This document shows, piece after piece, positions 46,016-58,471 of a stretch of DNA of 64,000 nucleotides. Under the pieces are notes generated by a model. That model was not told the DNA's origin. It searched no databases and saw only the letters and a list, made by a program, of their open reading frames with translations. The position numbers and the translations under genes are program-made. Positions within the stretch are counted from its first letter, which is position 1; the number at the start of each line of letters is the position of its first letter. This DNA is from Diphasiastrum complanatum (lineage: Eukaryota; Streptophyta; Lycopodiopsida; Lycopodiales; Lycopodiaceae), in contig CM055107.1 of NCBI GenBank assembly GCA_029204225.1, positions 47,622,799 through 47,686,798 on the forward strand, in the 5' to 3' direction.

Positions 46016-46821
46016 ATGTGCTGGGAGATGTGGATTGGAATCTCATCGGTGCGTGCACTACGATTTTCGTAGGCGAACACAAATAATCAGAGTTGCTTTG
46101 AGGATGCGAACTGACAATCAGACAAAATAATGAGAGAGTCATTGTTACGTCCATGTCCAATATGAGGGATTCAGAATAATTCTTGACATGGATAGTTAGT
46201 CACTCTAGTGTATGTGGTTATTAGTTATGCCTCGTCATTCCGGGCTTGGCCAATAAAGTTATTAATAATCATATGAGGGCCCAGACCTATAATTGGACAT
46301 AGGAGAACTTGCATGGTGTTTGATTGCTATAATGCAAGAATAGGATGTCAATTGCTATTCAGGTTGCATGGGGATCCGAAGGGGAATATTCTCTCCTCTT
46401 GGGAGAGAATATATACTAGTGGAAACTCGCCCATCTACCTATTGGATTTTCTGATCCTTGAAGCTAGGAGCCCCTCCTCTCTTGCATTCATTCACCATGG
46501 CATGGGGTTGAAGTGGTTAGGGTATTGACTAGCCATTTCTTGTTGGTTGGGTGGTTTTGCTCCACAGGTGTCCTTTTGGTTGCATGCAACAGGATCTAGT
46601 CGGATCTTCTTGTGATATGATTACTATTAAATGGGTGTGTTTTTTAACCCCATGTGTGCCTAGTTGCCATACTGAGACACATTCTATCCGTTGCAAATAC
46701 GACAATTGTATGGCTACGATTTAAGCCAATTGCCTATATACAAATGAAGAGGCATTCATTTTTTTTTCAGTTTGCTATCAATTTTTCTCACAGCATTGTC
46801 GCTCCTCGCAGCCTTTCTCGT
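46016..46821. other. Decayed repeat, no gene recognised
   Basis: Part of it (46,150-46,270, ATTCTTGACATGG, TTAGTTATGCCTC, AATAAAGTTATTAATAA) has diverged relatives at 59,600-59,640 and 60,060-60,110, so it is a dispersed element. Ends not found. Confidence 0.5.
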
Positions 46822-47069
46822 GTATCGATTCAACGCGCATCCTTCCATTCCTTCGTCCGCCTGCACAACATCTGCACGTTGAACCGATACATGTCCTAGT
46901 AACTCAATGTAAAGTATCAATTCAATGCGCGATCTTCTATAGGTATACTTGCATCGGTCCCCTTTGCGTGTTGAATCAATATCTTCTTGTTTTTCTGTAA
47001 TATCGAATCAACGCACATTTCTTTGTCTTCTTTTATTTGCGCCATTGTTAACGCGTGTTGAAAAGATAT
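46822..47069. repeat. Alternating-orientation motif array, locus 2
   Basis: Six copies of a motif close to GTATCGATTCAACGCGCA alternate strictly. Forward copies are at 46,822-46,839, 46,914-46,930 and 47,000-47,017. Reversed copies are at 46,873-46,890, 46,965-46,983 and 47,051-47,069. Spacing is 34-51 bases. Related to the array at 23.03-23.19 kb. Confidence 0.75.
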
Positions 47070-47377
47070 TTGGACTTTCTTCTTTATTTTCTTTACAATT
47101 AGTACAATGTCTTCCTCGACATCTTTAGAGGATACTCTATTTTCCTTTTCTTTTGTACCTTCATAGTTTACGAGAATCGTTTTCATCTTGTTGATCTTCT
47201 TGATAAATTTGGTCATGTAATTACTACCCATCATATAGATATAGACAAATGTAATTTTGTTCATTTTTCAAATCTTATACATTCCCAACCATCTTTCGAA
47301 CAAAAGCACGATAGGAAATTCTCGAAATTACATGACAACTTCAAAAGGATTACTCAATGTAGTATTCACAATAGAAA

Positions 47378-48556
47378 ATGTCATCTTTTTATAAAAGGAT
47401 TAAACTTTTTTTTATCTTTGTTGAAGTTCCAGAAGATGAGCCTACTTGTTCATCTTCATTAGGTTTACCTACCATCCCTTCATATGTTCCAATGGATGTA
47501 GATGAAGATGATGTAGATATAGGTGCTAAAGCTGAAGGTGAAATGGCTTTTGAATTTGAGCAGACTACTTGTCACTCAATAATTTTGTCCGATTGTAAAT
47601 CTTCAAAAACTCCTCCTAGGGAGAAAAATTTACTGGATCTTCCTGTATATATTAAAATAATAATAGTTATATATCGTTTAATGATATTGAAGATGTTTTT
47701 GATTTGATAGATGATGAAATCTTCTCAATTTTTTCAAAAAAATTGTTAGAATTTTTAGATATTATTGATTATGATTATGATGATCTTGAGCTCGAGATTA
47801 ATATTGTGAAGGATGGAGAATGGAAATCTAGCAAGGAGGCATTGGATTCCATGATGGAAAAATATAGAGCTTATTCTGAAACCTTGCCGAGTGAAGAAGA
47901 ATCTTTAGAGTTTCAGAAAAGGTATCCACCCAGGATTCATCATGAACTAATGAGAACTGAAGAGCTAGTAGTGGCCACGACATTACAACAGAAAATATGG
48001 TCGACTTCGATGAAGATGATCTTGTAAGTTGAGACCTTATACTTTAGTTATTGTTCTATATTTTGTATTTGTGATTTTCACCTTTCAATCAAAATATATC
48101 TCTTATTGCTCTTCATTACAGAGAATACCATCGAAGTAGATTCCTATGCTATAAGACGTGGAGGTCTTCGTGAGGGATCGGCAGCTGTTTGGGCACAACG
48201 ATACATCCCTTGCCCATTATTTGATGAATTTTGTAAATAACGAAATTTGTATATATCATACGAGCTATAGTCCATTCGCCGCAACCATTATAATGGCAAT
48301 TAGAGCATTGTCTATTTGCTTAGGAGGCCACAATTATGCCAAAGGAACATTCAAAATTGTTAAGAGGGATCTGGCAATTAAAATACTCGGTTATACACTT
48401 GAAGATACCACAAAAAGGTCATCTTCAATGGCCCTTTATTCAGGATATATAGATATGAGCAAAAAGAATAATATACACTTTTTAGATCCATATGAAAGGA
48501 GATTGTTCCTTCATGACAATACCATGCATCTCAAACTTAAGGATGATGAAAATTGA
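47378..48556 (+). pseudogene. P4: unrecognised coding remnant with an acidic region
   Basis: Three neighbouring frames read in one direction. The first has an acidic stretch (PMDVDEDDVDIGAKAEGEM). The second (47,704-48,027) has DDLELEINIVKDGEWKSSKEALDSMMEKY. The third (48,158-48,556) has SPFAATIIMAIRALSICLGGHNYAKGTFKIVKRDLAIKILGY. A possible intron with GTAAGT at 48,026 and TTACAG near 48,121 separates the last two. No family recognised. It could be a broken host gene or another transposon-borne protein. Confidence 0.4.
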
Positions 48557-48567
48557 AATTAAAATAG

Positions 48568-48570
<3 letters not shown>

Positions 48571-48616
<46 letters not shown>
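48571..48616. repeat. (AT)n microsatellite
   Basis: About 45 bases of alternating AT. Confidence 0.95.
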
Positions 48617-48618
<2 letters not shown>

Positions 48619-48837
48619 GTTTTCCATTGTATCATGAAGATCTCTCTTTTCAATTTGAATGCTTTATGAAATATCATAACGTTTGGCAAGTTCTTACCTT
48701 GATATTTAAATTGTGCTCGTCTATAAAACCACGGAAATAGTTGTACTAAATATTTATTTTTTGAACTATGTCCACCATGATTTGTGGCCCTATGAAATCC
48801 TTCTCTTGCTTGCCAATGTGATTTTCCATGCCTTGTG

Positions 48838-48842
48838 ATGAC
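48838..48842. repeat. target site duplication ATGAC, left copy (element C)
   Basis: ATGAC precedes the first base of C and recurs at 51,175-51,179. Confidence 0.9.
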
Positions 48843-49152
48843 TGTGAAAGATTTTAGATCCTTAAGATCCAATCTACTTGAATGATCTTTGGTTAGAAAG
48901 AGAAATACACTACCAATCTCATCAATGTAGAAAAATCAGCATCTACACACAAAATGAGATGCAAACACCAATAGAACTTGATCAAACTTGAATCAAATGA
49001 TAAAGTACTATTGTTGTCCGTACAAAGCCAACAAGCTACTATATTTCACACGTGTGGATCCAAAAATAACAAATATAGATCATTCTACACATAGAATTGC
49101 AAGCAATCACCAAGACAGTGCACCAATGGATAGTAGAACCCAAGAGAACCAT
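48843..49152 (-). repeat. 3' LTR of element C, 5' part missing
   Basis: Matches about 310 bases of the full LTR at 50,620-50,935 and then joins pol at an ACCATGT shared by both sides. Confidence 0.9.
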
Positions 49153-50377
49153 GTCGTCCTTGCTCTTTAGTAGATAGATCCAACAAAATCTACTAAAATC
49201 ATCAATGCATGTTACATACATCTTAGCTCCACTCTTGCTAATTGTAGTAAATCCATAAATATCTGAATGTACAAATTGAAAAGGCTTTGTAGATCTAGAA
49301 ATAGATCTAGTATAAGGTAGTCTATGTGACTTAGACAAAGCACAAGACTCACAAACATGCTTGACATCACTTAAGGAACTTGGAAGACCAATCACAGCCT
49401 TCTTCCTTGCCATTACCTCCAATGACTTGAAGTTGAGGTGTCCCATCCTTTTGTGCCAAACCTCTTGAATAGAAATTTGCTCCCTTGCAACACATCCAAC
49501 TTGGTTAGCAATAACACAAGAATCTAGTTTGAACAACTTCCCTTGCCTTTTACCTTTTCCAATCAAGACATCCTTCCTTTTGATCAAACAAGCATCTCCA
49601 TCAAACTCCACCTTGAGGCCTTTACTTAGCATTTGGGTCACACTAAGTAAATTCTTGGTAATAGATGGAATAAACAAGACATCCTCCAAATGAACATTCC
49701 TATTTGTAGAGAGAGAAATAGGAATTGTGCCAATCCCTTTGATTGCACACTCACCATCATTGGCTGTGTAGATCACCCTCTTGTCATCTCCATATGCCAA
49801 CAAAGAAGTGAAGTACTCTTTGTGAAAGGTCATGTTTGAACTTGCTCCACTATCAATCCACCAAGGATCTAGATCTCCATCATTAGCAAGAATACATGAA
49901 GGCATCACAAAAGCATCATCATTTTCATCTTGAACATCCAAACCATCCTCATCAAAAGTAAGATTACCTTGCTTGTCTCCTTGATCTCTCTTCTTCTTGT
50001 AGCACTCACTTGCAAAGTGTCCTTTGATGCCACAATAGAAGCACTTGAGCTTTGATCTATCCTTCTTTTTGCTACTTGAAAAAGCATCCTTGATCTTGCC
50101 CTTTAGACCACTTACTTTTGGTTTTTCCCTTGAATTTGCCCTTTGTGAACATAGCATCCTCTTGAAATGTCGATTTAGATGTAGATCCACTTCTTGCTTG
50201 AAGCCTATATTCCTCATTGATCAAGATCTCTTGAAGATCCATCAAACTTGGCAAAGTCTTTTGAATAGCAATACTTTGAACAATGTTAGCATGAGCATCC
50301 AACAAGCCATTAAGAATCACTTGAATAAGCTCTCCTTCATTAATGCTTTCATTTATGCAAGCTAACTCATCATTCAA
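49150..50377 (-). pseudogene. Element C Gag, protease and partial integrase
   Basis: The minus-strand frame from 50,377 has the Gag end (LNGLLDAHANIVQSIAIQKTLPSL). After a shift near 50,100 come the CCHC knuckle CFYCGIKGHFASEC near 50,010 and protease WWIDSGASSNMTF near 49,850. The GAG-pre-integrase HKRMGHLNFKSLEV is near 49,450. The integrase start is HSDIYGFT and CIDDFSRFCWIYLLKSKDD near 49,190. The frame then runs into LTR sequence (GSTIHWCTVLVIAC), a fusion created by the deletion. Non-functional. Confidence 0.93.
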
Positions 50378-50607
50378 TGCTTAGGCTGATCCAATGATCC
50401 AAAATCGGCCAAATCTAGTATGTGAATTCAAAAATCGGAATTGATCAAGTATATTGACCTATATAGTGTTTTGATCAACAAAAGATCCAATCTACAAAAG
50501 CAAAAAACTCGATTTTGGTGTAGAATCCTCTCTAGCATGCTCTAGACTTGATATGTTCACCAAATCATTGATAGATCTGATTTCCTCCTTCACAACTTGA
50601 AACACAA

Positions 50608-50619
50608 GCTCTGATACCA
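50608..50619 (-). promoter_or_regulatory. Primer binding site of element C (tRNA-iMet type)
   Basis: Minus-strand TGGTATCAGAGC directly after the 5' LTR. Confidence 0.93.
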
Positions 50620-51174
50620 TGTGAAAGATTTCAGATCCTTAAGATCCAATCTACTTGAATGATCTTTGGTTAGAAAGAGAAATACACTACCAATCTTACC
50701 AATGTAGAAAAATCAGCATCTACACAAAAAATGAGATGCAAACGCCAATAGAAATTAATCAAACTTGAATGAAATGATAAAGTACTATTGCTATCCGTAC
50801 AAAACCAGCAAGCTACTGTATTTCACATGTGTGGATCCAAAAATAACAAGTATAGATCATTCTACACATAGAATTGCAAGCAATCACCAAGATAGTGCAC
50901 CAATGGATAGTAGAAAGAGAACCATGTATAAGCATGAAATGAGATAGAGAAGAGAGAAGATTGTTCTCTCCATGAGTTACATCCTTTTATAGTGGGTCCA
51001 AACCCTATTTGGCCACTTGGCTTTCCCACAAAATGCTAACCCTACTAATTTTGGGTCTAGATTCAATGTACCCAACTATTCAAATTTGAATTTACTCTAA
51101 AACAAGTTTTGGCCTTAGTATGCCAAATATGGAAATATAGCAAAAATGTGATGAAACTAGTTGAATCTTTCACA
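50620..51174 (-). repeat. 5' LTR of element C
   Basis: 555 bp. A TATA-like CTATAAAAGG lies on the minus strand near 50,985-50,994. A CACATGTGTG variant of the LTR palindrome lies near 50,823. Confidence 0.93.
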
Positions 51175-51179
51175 ATGAC
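51175..51179. repeat. target site duplication ATGAC, right copy (element C)
   Basis: Matches 48,838-48,842. Confidence 0.9.
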
Positions 51180-52255
51180 CAGATACTTAAGCTCTCATAT
51201 TCCTTTGCAAAATAAGTTGCATCATGAAGAAAGATGTGCTGCAAACAAGAGTTGAAATAAGTAACATTAGTAAAAATAAATATAATCATGAATGAGATAA
51301 GTACCATATAATGAAATAGAACAGTATCATGTTATATGTAACGTGATCTTCTCCCCAACAATCTCGTACAAATTGTACAAATTTGGAGCAATGCTTTTGC
51401 AAAGTACTTATATAATCTGACGATAGGTTTTCCAACCTGATAACACCTATGAGTGTGTCGAAGTTCTTCCACACTTATCCCTTTTTCATTCAATTATTTC
51501 CTTTGATTACTCGTGGCTAAAATAATTTCTTTCCAAATTCTATATCTGACACTAGATTCTTTGCATGTGTGATTGGATAAGAATCATCTTGCTTTAGAAC
51601 CTCCAATTGATGGCTTACTAAGAACATTTTCTTTTTTTTTCGGAGAGTCTGTCACTTCTTTCAATCGTGACATTCTCTTTATGTAGTCCTGCCTTTGAAA
51701 GAACTTCTTCCAGCCTCTTAATAGTTGCTTTAACCACAAACTCTGGTTTTGTATCACATGCAAGGAGAATATGTACATAAATAAGTTTTTCAATAATACG
51801 AACCTCAGCATGCAATGTGCATATGTGAACATGCTTTAATGGAGTTGGTTGTCATAATATACCAACACTGAATTGCTATATTTATGTAGTATTTAGATCG
51901 TTCCCCAAGAAGATAGCTCTTTAAAGTTGTTAAGGTTGATACATTATTGAGTTATTTCGAATGAAATGGAGTCGAGAGAAAATCTGCTTGTCAACAGACA
52001 TTTTGTAAGCAGCCATAGTACCACTTTTAGGAAAGGTGAATACAAGTAATGAATGCTAAACAACTGCCTTCCTCTATCAAACTGAAGATAAAGAGTTCTG
52101 TATGTAGAATGATATCAGAGTAACTCGAATGAATTGCACTTAGACTGATTAAATTGTCAACAAGGATCTGTGATATGTTTGATGCAGACACGTACGAACA
52201 GACAAAAAGTTAATCTTATTCATGAACTCATGTGTTCTAGACAGAAGTCCTCAAC
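51180..52255. other. Spacer with one exon-like minus-strand frame
   Basis: The minus frame 51,815-51,618 reads like a protein (KLIYVHILLACDTKPEFVVKATIKRLEEVLSKAGL). It could be an orphan exon. No family recognised. The rest shows nothing. Confidence 0.4.
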
Positions 52256-54448
52256 AACTAAAGTCCGGCCATGGTTAAAGAATTCAAGCAGTTCGCGAAT
52301 ATGTTAGAGACTTGTCTTGGATCTTCGTTTAGTCTTCTTAGCAGGAATTGATCATAGAGGTGATGACTTTCGGGATGATAAATCTTTCTTCTCAAGTGAA
52401 GACTTCCTAGACGACGATGTCTTGCTGGAGATCTGACTTGAAGAATCATTCTTGACTTTTCCTTTGCCTTTATCCAATAGAGGTGGCACTTCCTTCAAAT
52501 CGATCTTTTGAGGGAGATTTTCCCATTTCAGGACCGTATTATAATGTTGCTTTGCTTGTTTCTTCGTCATCGAACCTGTCATCCTGTCTCCCTTCAATAT
52601 AACTGCTTTGGGCGATTTGATTGTTGGTTCATCAGGAACATTACGCACTCCAAATATGGTCAGATCCATATGATGCCAAATCTTGCTCATCTCTGATTGA
52701 ATATCTTGTTGACACATATATCCTGCTGTACAATCAATTGTTGCAAGAGCTTCATTCCAATTGACAGTATCCGTTTGAGAATCGTAGTGAACTCCCAATT
52801 TTTTCTCTAGTCGATCACAAGTGTGATCCATTGTTGATGAATCATCATCCGCTTTTTGAACCAATGGTTTGATAGTCCAAGTCATAGGATCGACTTTAAC
52901 TGCACGTTCACGATTTTCAAAAGTGATTTTTCCGGTACCCTAGTTATGAATTACTTGCACAACTCGTAACCATGGACGTCCTAATAGAACTTGGTAGACA
53001 TTTGGTGCTTTTGGTAAGTCCATCATGATGAAAGTAATGACGAACTGTACTCCTGCAATCCTGACAGGTATATCTTCCACCATTCCTCATGGATGAACTG
53101 TCATTTGATCAGCTAGCTTAATAGCAAAAGTAGCAGGCTTAATCTTTGTAAGGCCCCATTTTGTACATAGCTTTGTAGAAATCAGCCTTAACTCCTGAAC
53201 CACCATCTATCACGGCTGCTTCTTTAGAAAATTGTCTATGTTGTATTGGCAGAGTGATATTCTTTTGTTCACTTTTCCAAGCGGCTCCAACATGGAGTAC
53301 ATCATTAGATTCTTCAAATCCAACACAAAAAAACGGCTCTTGATGGTCTTCTGATTCTTCTTGAGCTAGCTTTTGCGCTAAGACTTCTTTCGCTTTTGGC
53401 ACCAACTTTAGGTACTCTCCCAATGAAATATTGATCTTGCTAGACCAAATGTTCATGAGTAATTCTGTATGCGGTGCTTCCGGTTCAGTCATCTTGAAGG
53501 GTTCTTCGTGATGATGTAATTGATCATTCATATCTGTACGTAAATTTCTTGGAGGCTGCAATGGTGAACACCAAACTTCAGTTGTTACTTTAGCAGCTTC
53601 AAGTTCCTCGTCTTCTTGCAGATGTTTAATCCACTATCTTATATCCTGATATCTTCGTTTTTCTGCATTAAGATTTGGATAGACTCCCGATGTTGTTGGT
53701 GTATCGTTCAATGGTATAGAATCAGCAGGTACTGGATCCACTACTGGTTCTTTTTGCTCTTCTTCCCAAGTTTCTCGAACTCATTGAGCATCATTTCTGC
53801 AGTAGCATTGGCATTCAGTGATGCAATAGTGGTGGATGTTGTAGTAGTCTGCCCTGTTGTATAAGGCAACTTACTGACATTCGGCTCATCATCTGAATCT
53901 TCATCCTCCTCCCGAATTGCATCATCCATAGCATTTTGCAAAAGTGCGTACTCATTATGGCGTTTCAGCTCACGTCTGATCCGTTTAGGTAGACCTGACA
54001 AAAACCACATAATCATGGCATTTTCATTAATCAGCTCAGGTTCACATTGAGAGCTAAGACATTTCACTCTTTCAATGTAATCTCGAACCATTTCCCGCTT
54101 TTCCATTTTAATTTTACTTAAAAGTAGGAAAGGGTCTTCTATAAACTTCCGCAGTCTGAACCGTGTGATAAGGGCTCGTTTAACAACCTCCCAATCTGTA
54201 CGCTCAGTTTCGTCTTGGTTATAATACCAATCTTGTGCTGCGCCTGTTAAGACCATAGGAAACAGCTTAAGTTTATCTTGAGGATAAATCTCACCATAGA
54301 CCTCACAGGATTCAACATAGATCTAAAGAAATCTAACTAGATCTGTTAATCCATTATATTTGGGTAGATCCAATCAGGGTGCTCTTCTAACAATAATTGG
54401 ATTGACCTCCTATGGAGCACCTCCAGGAGCAACTCCAGGGGCAGCCAT
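52256..54448 (-). pseudogene. Element D Gag and protease region
   Basis: ATG at 54,448 opens MAAPGVAPGGAP, then a stop. The Gag runs on with LDLPKYNGLTDLVRFL, GAAQDWYYNQDETERTDWEVVKRAL, MVRDYIERVKCLS, and IMWFLSGLPKRIRRELKRHNEY. The protease-like motif AVIDGGSGV lies near 53,210. A long linker with KWENLPQKIDLKEVPPLLDKGKGK ends near 52,265. RT, integrase and the 3' LTR are not present here. Related to the Gag at 12.7-13.5 kb. Frame breaks near 53.7 and 53.1 kb. Confidence 0.88.
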
Positions 54449-55657
54449 CCTTACAAATTTAGATCAAATCGATAATGAGATTGGATAAAGATTTTTCCAA
54501 AAAACTATCTCAAATTAGATCTGCTAGCTCTATTCCACTTTTTAAGAATCTGATTCTATATGATGAAAAACTTTCCGAAATTCGATCAATCGATACTTCT
54601 CAAAAATGATAAATCTCTCAAAATCCAATTCAGAATATATCAGATTTGATCAAAATTTTGATAGAGACTTGATCTGGAAAATCAGAAACTAAAAATAGGA
54701 CTGGTGAAGGTTCTCGAAGGTTGGCTCGGCGAAGGTTCAATAGTGCTATTTTGGAAAAAAAAAAAACTCTCTGAACACTTTTCTGGCAATTTTTTGGGAA
54801 ATAACCTTTGTCGACTTCTCAGATGAAAGATCTGACACAGATAAAACTATGGAAAATCGGACGAAGGTTTTTGACACAAGGAAATATAGTTTTTGTAATC
54901 TGTCGAGGGTAAAAATCAAGATTTTTTGTGATCTGATCAAGAAGAATCTTCGGCAAACTCAAAGATAGTATTTTTCTATAGATAGAATGTTCTGAAAACT
55001 CGGCGAAGGTTCTGGCAAAGGATCAAGAGTAATACTAGTAATTTTGCAAAAAAGTGACTTTTTTGGCAAAAAATATGACAATATGACAACTGATCCTCTG
55101 AAAACCTTTCTATTTTTGGTATTATTCTTCGCCGACCTGGCAGCAGATAGATCTGAATCACATATAAGCATAGTTTATTGAACGAAGGTTCTTTTTCTGT
55201 ATTTCTTAGGGTTTTGATAATTTTTGGTGTTTTTTGGTGGTTTTTCTAATGTTTCTAGAAATCTGCTGGGAATTAATCTTCGCCCTTCAAACTAAAGGTT
55301 CTGTAAACAAAACCGAAGGTGTCTGCAACTCAGTGAAGGTTTCTTGAAAGAAGGTAAAAGGTTCTGAGATCTGATGACGTTTTTTGCCTCTTTTTGACCA
55401 AATTTGATAGATTTGACCGATTTTTGTTATTTTCTCTGATATCCAGATCCAAATGGATCTTAAGATTGGTGATCTGAATAGCTTTCCCTGTTTAATAATC
55501 ATATTAGATTTCAAACAAGCAAATCCACTCAAATCAAGCAAACTCAATCCCAAACTAACCCTAAAATGCAGATTTAACACTATTCATGCCACGACAAGAT
55601 GCCTAATGCAAGCTAACCATCTACCAAACATGCTGCAAACTGAAAAATTGGCATAGC
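54449..55657 (-). other. Leader (5' UTR) of element D, minus copy
   Basis: Inverted homologue of 32,597-33,539 from about 54,680 upward. The part nearest the Gag start has no counterpart on the plus-strand copy. Confidence 0.85.
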
Positions 55658-55675
55658 TCCCCGACAACGGCATCA
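55658..55675 (-). promoter_or_regulatory. Primer binding site of element D (minus copy)
   Basis: Minus-strand TGATGCCGTTGTCGGGGA, two or three changes from the usual gypsy site. Confidence 0.85.
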
Positions 55676-55679
55676 AAAT

Positions 55680-56424
55680 TGTAGTGGGTTTCTATCCTTG
55701 CCTAACCTGAATCCAAAATCTAGTCAATCTAGCATCAAAGAGACAGAGTTAGTTGTCACGCGTAGGTTCGTTCCCATGAGAGCGATAGTATAGTTCAGAT
55801 TTCAACATGAATGGAGGATCTAACACTACATCCATTAACACTAAGCATTAACACTACATCCATTAACCCTACTTCCATTAACCCTAAATTCACAACAATG
55901 ATAGAAACTTACTCTTCTCTCTCTCCCTTTCTCTCTCACAAAAAGCATAAGAAATAGCAATCCCAATAATGATCAAATCCAACAATTAGCAAATACAAAG
56001 GAAGCATGAGAAATGGAGGAAAAGAAAGGAAGAGCAAGGACATTCATCAATCCATTTCTAAAGAGAACCAATCTGCTTTATTGAAATGAGGAACAACTCG
56101 AGTTGGTCCCTTTTTATAGTAGAGAGGAGGACCCTGGCCTTTGAATCCTATTGGTCCAGTCTTGCCTCTCTTTTTATTCAAATTTAGAAAAGTGTGGGAA
56201 CCATCAAAATTGGAGGGAAACCCAACTTTATTTACTAACTTGACATTTAGGCCCTACGACATTAAAAGTCCCGCAAAAAGGCCTAAAGTCCTTTATTAAC
56301 TTTCTAATTCATCAATCAACTAACTATGTGGTCATCGGGTTGGACTTACACACATAGGGTGCCAAATCCCTCTCACTTATTAACTAGGGTTAGCGTTGCC
56401 TTGGGATCCACAAACCCTCCAACA
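55680..56424 (-). repeat. LTR of element D, minus copy
   Basis: 745 bp. It is longer than the plus copy, partly through an extra repeated CATTAACACTA block near 55,840-55,885. Its outer end joins element E pol at 56,425. Confidence 0.92.
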
Positions 56425-57789
56425 ATCTCAAGATGAGAGTTATGGTCTCTTGACTCACACTTATCTTAAATATACCATAGAAGATGGTATGATTAGGAGA
56501 AATGGCAAACTTCTTATTCCAACTTGTGAGGAGCTACGTAGGAAGATTTTTCATTTGTGTTATGATAGCCCTAGTGTAGGTCATCCTGGTGTGGATAAGA
56601 CCTAGGAGTTGATCTGACGTAACTTTTGGTGGTCTAAGCTTAAAAAAGATGTTTACCATTACGTGACACACTGTTTGAAGTGCCAAGTCACTAAAGCTGA
56701 ATGGATTAAACCTCGTGGAGTTTTACAGCCACTACTGGTGCTAGAAGGAAGATGGGAGAGTATCTCCATGGATTTTGTCACCAACTTGCCTCGCACGCAG
56801 TCGCAGCATGATTCTATCTTGGTCGTAGTTGACAGACTCACAAAAATGGCTCATTTTATTCCAACACGTAAAAAGATTGATGCGGCTAGAATAGCTAATT
56901 TGTTTATCGAGCATGTGTTCAGACTTCATGGATTACCATCATCCATAGTGTCTGACAGGGATACTCGATTCACTGGAAACTTTTGGACTGTAGTTTTGGC
57001 CAAACTAGAAGTCCAATTGAGAATGAGCAGTACAGAGCATCCTGAAACGGATGGCCAAACTGAGAGAGTCAACCAGACCTTAGTAGATATGCTTAGAGCA
57101 TTTGTTGGGGATAAGCAAACGCAATGGGAGAAGTACTTGCCACTGTTGGAGTTTGCTTACAATGACCAAAAAAATAAGATGAGTCCTTTCGAGCTTAACT
57201 ATGGATTTAGGCCAGCTAGCCCTGTTACGGTAGGAATTCCTCAAAGAGTGCCTAGTGCGGCTAATTTTCTAACTCAAATGAATGAAATGCTTGAGTTAGC
57301 GAAGGTTAATATTAGGCAAGCGATGGATCGAGCAAAGTCATATGCTGATCAGAATCGCACGCCTAGAGAATTTGTGGTAGGAGACACGATGTTTCTCCAA
57401 GTACCCAAGGACTCCCAGACCCTTAAGACGGGCAAATGTTACAAGTTGTCCCCACGTTATTGTGGACCCTGGAAAATTGTTAAAAGAATCAGTGATGTTT
57501 CTTATAAGTTAGATTTTCCTAAAACTTGTAAAGTGCATCCTGTATTTCATGTTTCTAGATTGAAACGGGTTTTACATAATGGTGATAACTTGTTGGCTGA
57601 TGGTTTGTTTGCATTCCAGGAGCAGGGAGAAGTAACCCATGGGCTAGCGAGGGCATTGGATAGGCGGGAGAGGCATTTAACCGTCTGATCCGTGAGCACT
57701 TGGTCGCTTGCCATGGCAGGCCTCTTACTGATGCTACCTAGGAGACCGCACACAGCCTGTGTGCACAACACCCTAGCTTTGCCATTGCG
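56425..57789 (+). pseudogene. Element E Pol part 2: integrase and chromodomain
   Basis: It opens in frame with SQDESYGLL. A zinc-binding HHCC follows (HLCYDSPSVGHPGVDK, then HCLKC), with TAG and TGA between, both fitting C to T. The core has SMDFVTNLP, SDRDTRFTG and TDGQTERVNQ, giving the D, D, E triad. The end is PVFHVSRLKRVL. At about 57,682 a one-base shift moves to a frame reading LIREHLV then GRPLTDAT, with TAG at 57,739-57,741 at the expected Trp. Then comes PSFAIADDVT, a chromodomain of the plant chromovirus type. It completes the pol at 33.5-35.8 kb on the other strand. Confidence 0.94.
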
Positions 57790-57801
57790 GACGATGTTAC
57801 C

Positions 57802-57816
57802 TGAGGGGGGAAGGGA
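57802..57816 (+). promoter_or_regulatory. Polypurine tract of element E
   Basis: TGAGGGGGGAAGGGA directly before the LTR. Confidence 0.9.
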
Positions 57817-58471
57817 TGTTACAGCTTTTACTCCCTATCTCGGTTGTTTACTGTTTTTACTTATAGATGTACTTCTTGTAAATACAAAAATGGCTAAGTC
57901 ACCGGCCTGTGGTGACCTTTGTAATAGAAATGTATATAAAGTTGTTAATGATGTTTCTGAGCCTCAGAGTCGCATGTTGCTTGGGTATAGGGTACTGGGT
58001 CATTAATTCAAAGTGGCTGGACTGACCTCCTAAAAAGTAGGAGAGTTGACTAGTCAACATGACACATGTCATATGCTCACTGGGACACTTGGTCCAATGA
58101 ATGAGTGACACATGTTAGGGTTGACCAATCAAATATGACACTGTCACATGCCCACTGGGACATTTGGTCCAATGGATGAGTGACACATATCAGCCTACTC
58201 ACTTGCCTATGTGTCAGGGTATTGCCAAGTGGCAAGTGTCGATTGTGCATGGAGTTGGCCATGTGTCGAGATTTAGGAAGGGTCAAGGTTAAGGGGTGCT
58301 TGAGGATTTTGGATAAGTGAGCCTAGAGAGAGGCATTCCTCATCATAATCTATGCAGCAAAGGCTGGGAGGAGAAGGCAGCCAGCTCCATCTTGTGTTAG
58401 AAGTAATTTGATGCTTGTACGTGCAAGAAATTAGCAAGGTTTGAAGAGAAGATCAGAGAGGGAGTCTGACA
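57817..58471 (+). repeat. 3' LTR of element E (plus orientation)
   Basis: 655 bp, TGTTACAGC to GTCTGACA. Inverted match to 37,379-38,032 with a few percent difference by eye. Confidence 0.94.

Larger units (their letters stand above)
48843..51174 (-). mobile_element. Copia element C with internal deletion (2.3 kb)
   Basis: It is flanked by ATGAC. On the minus strand it starts TGTGAAAGATTC and ends ATCTTTCACA. It has a full 555 bp 5' LTR (50,620-51,174), a primer site, Gag and the first part of Pol. It then jumps from the integrase core into the middle of the 3' LTR at about 49,152, so RT and RNase H are lost. Its LTR is related to that of element N. Confidence 0.92.
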
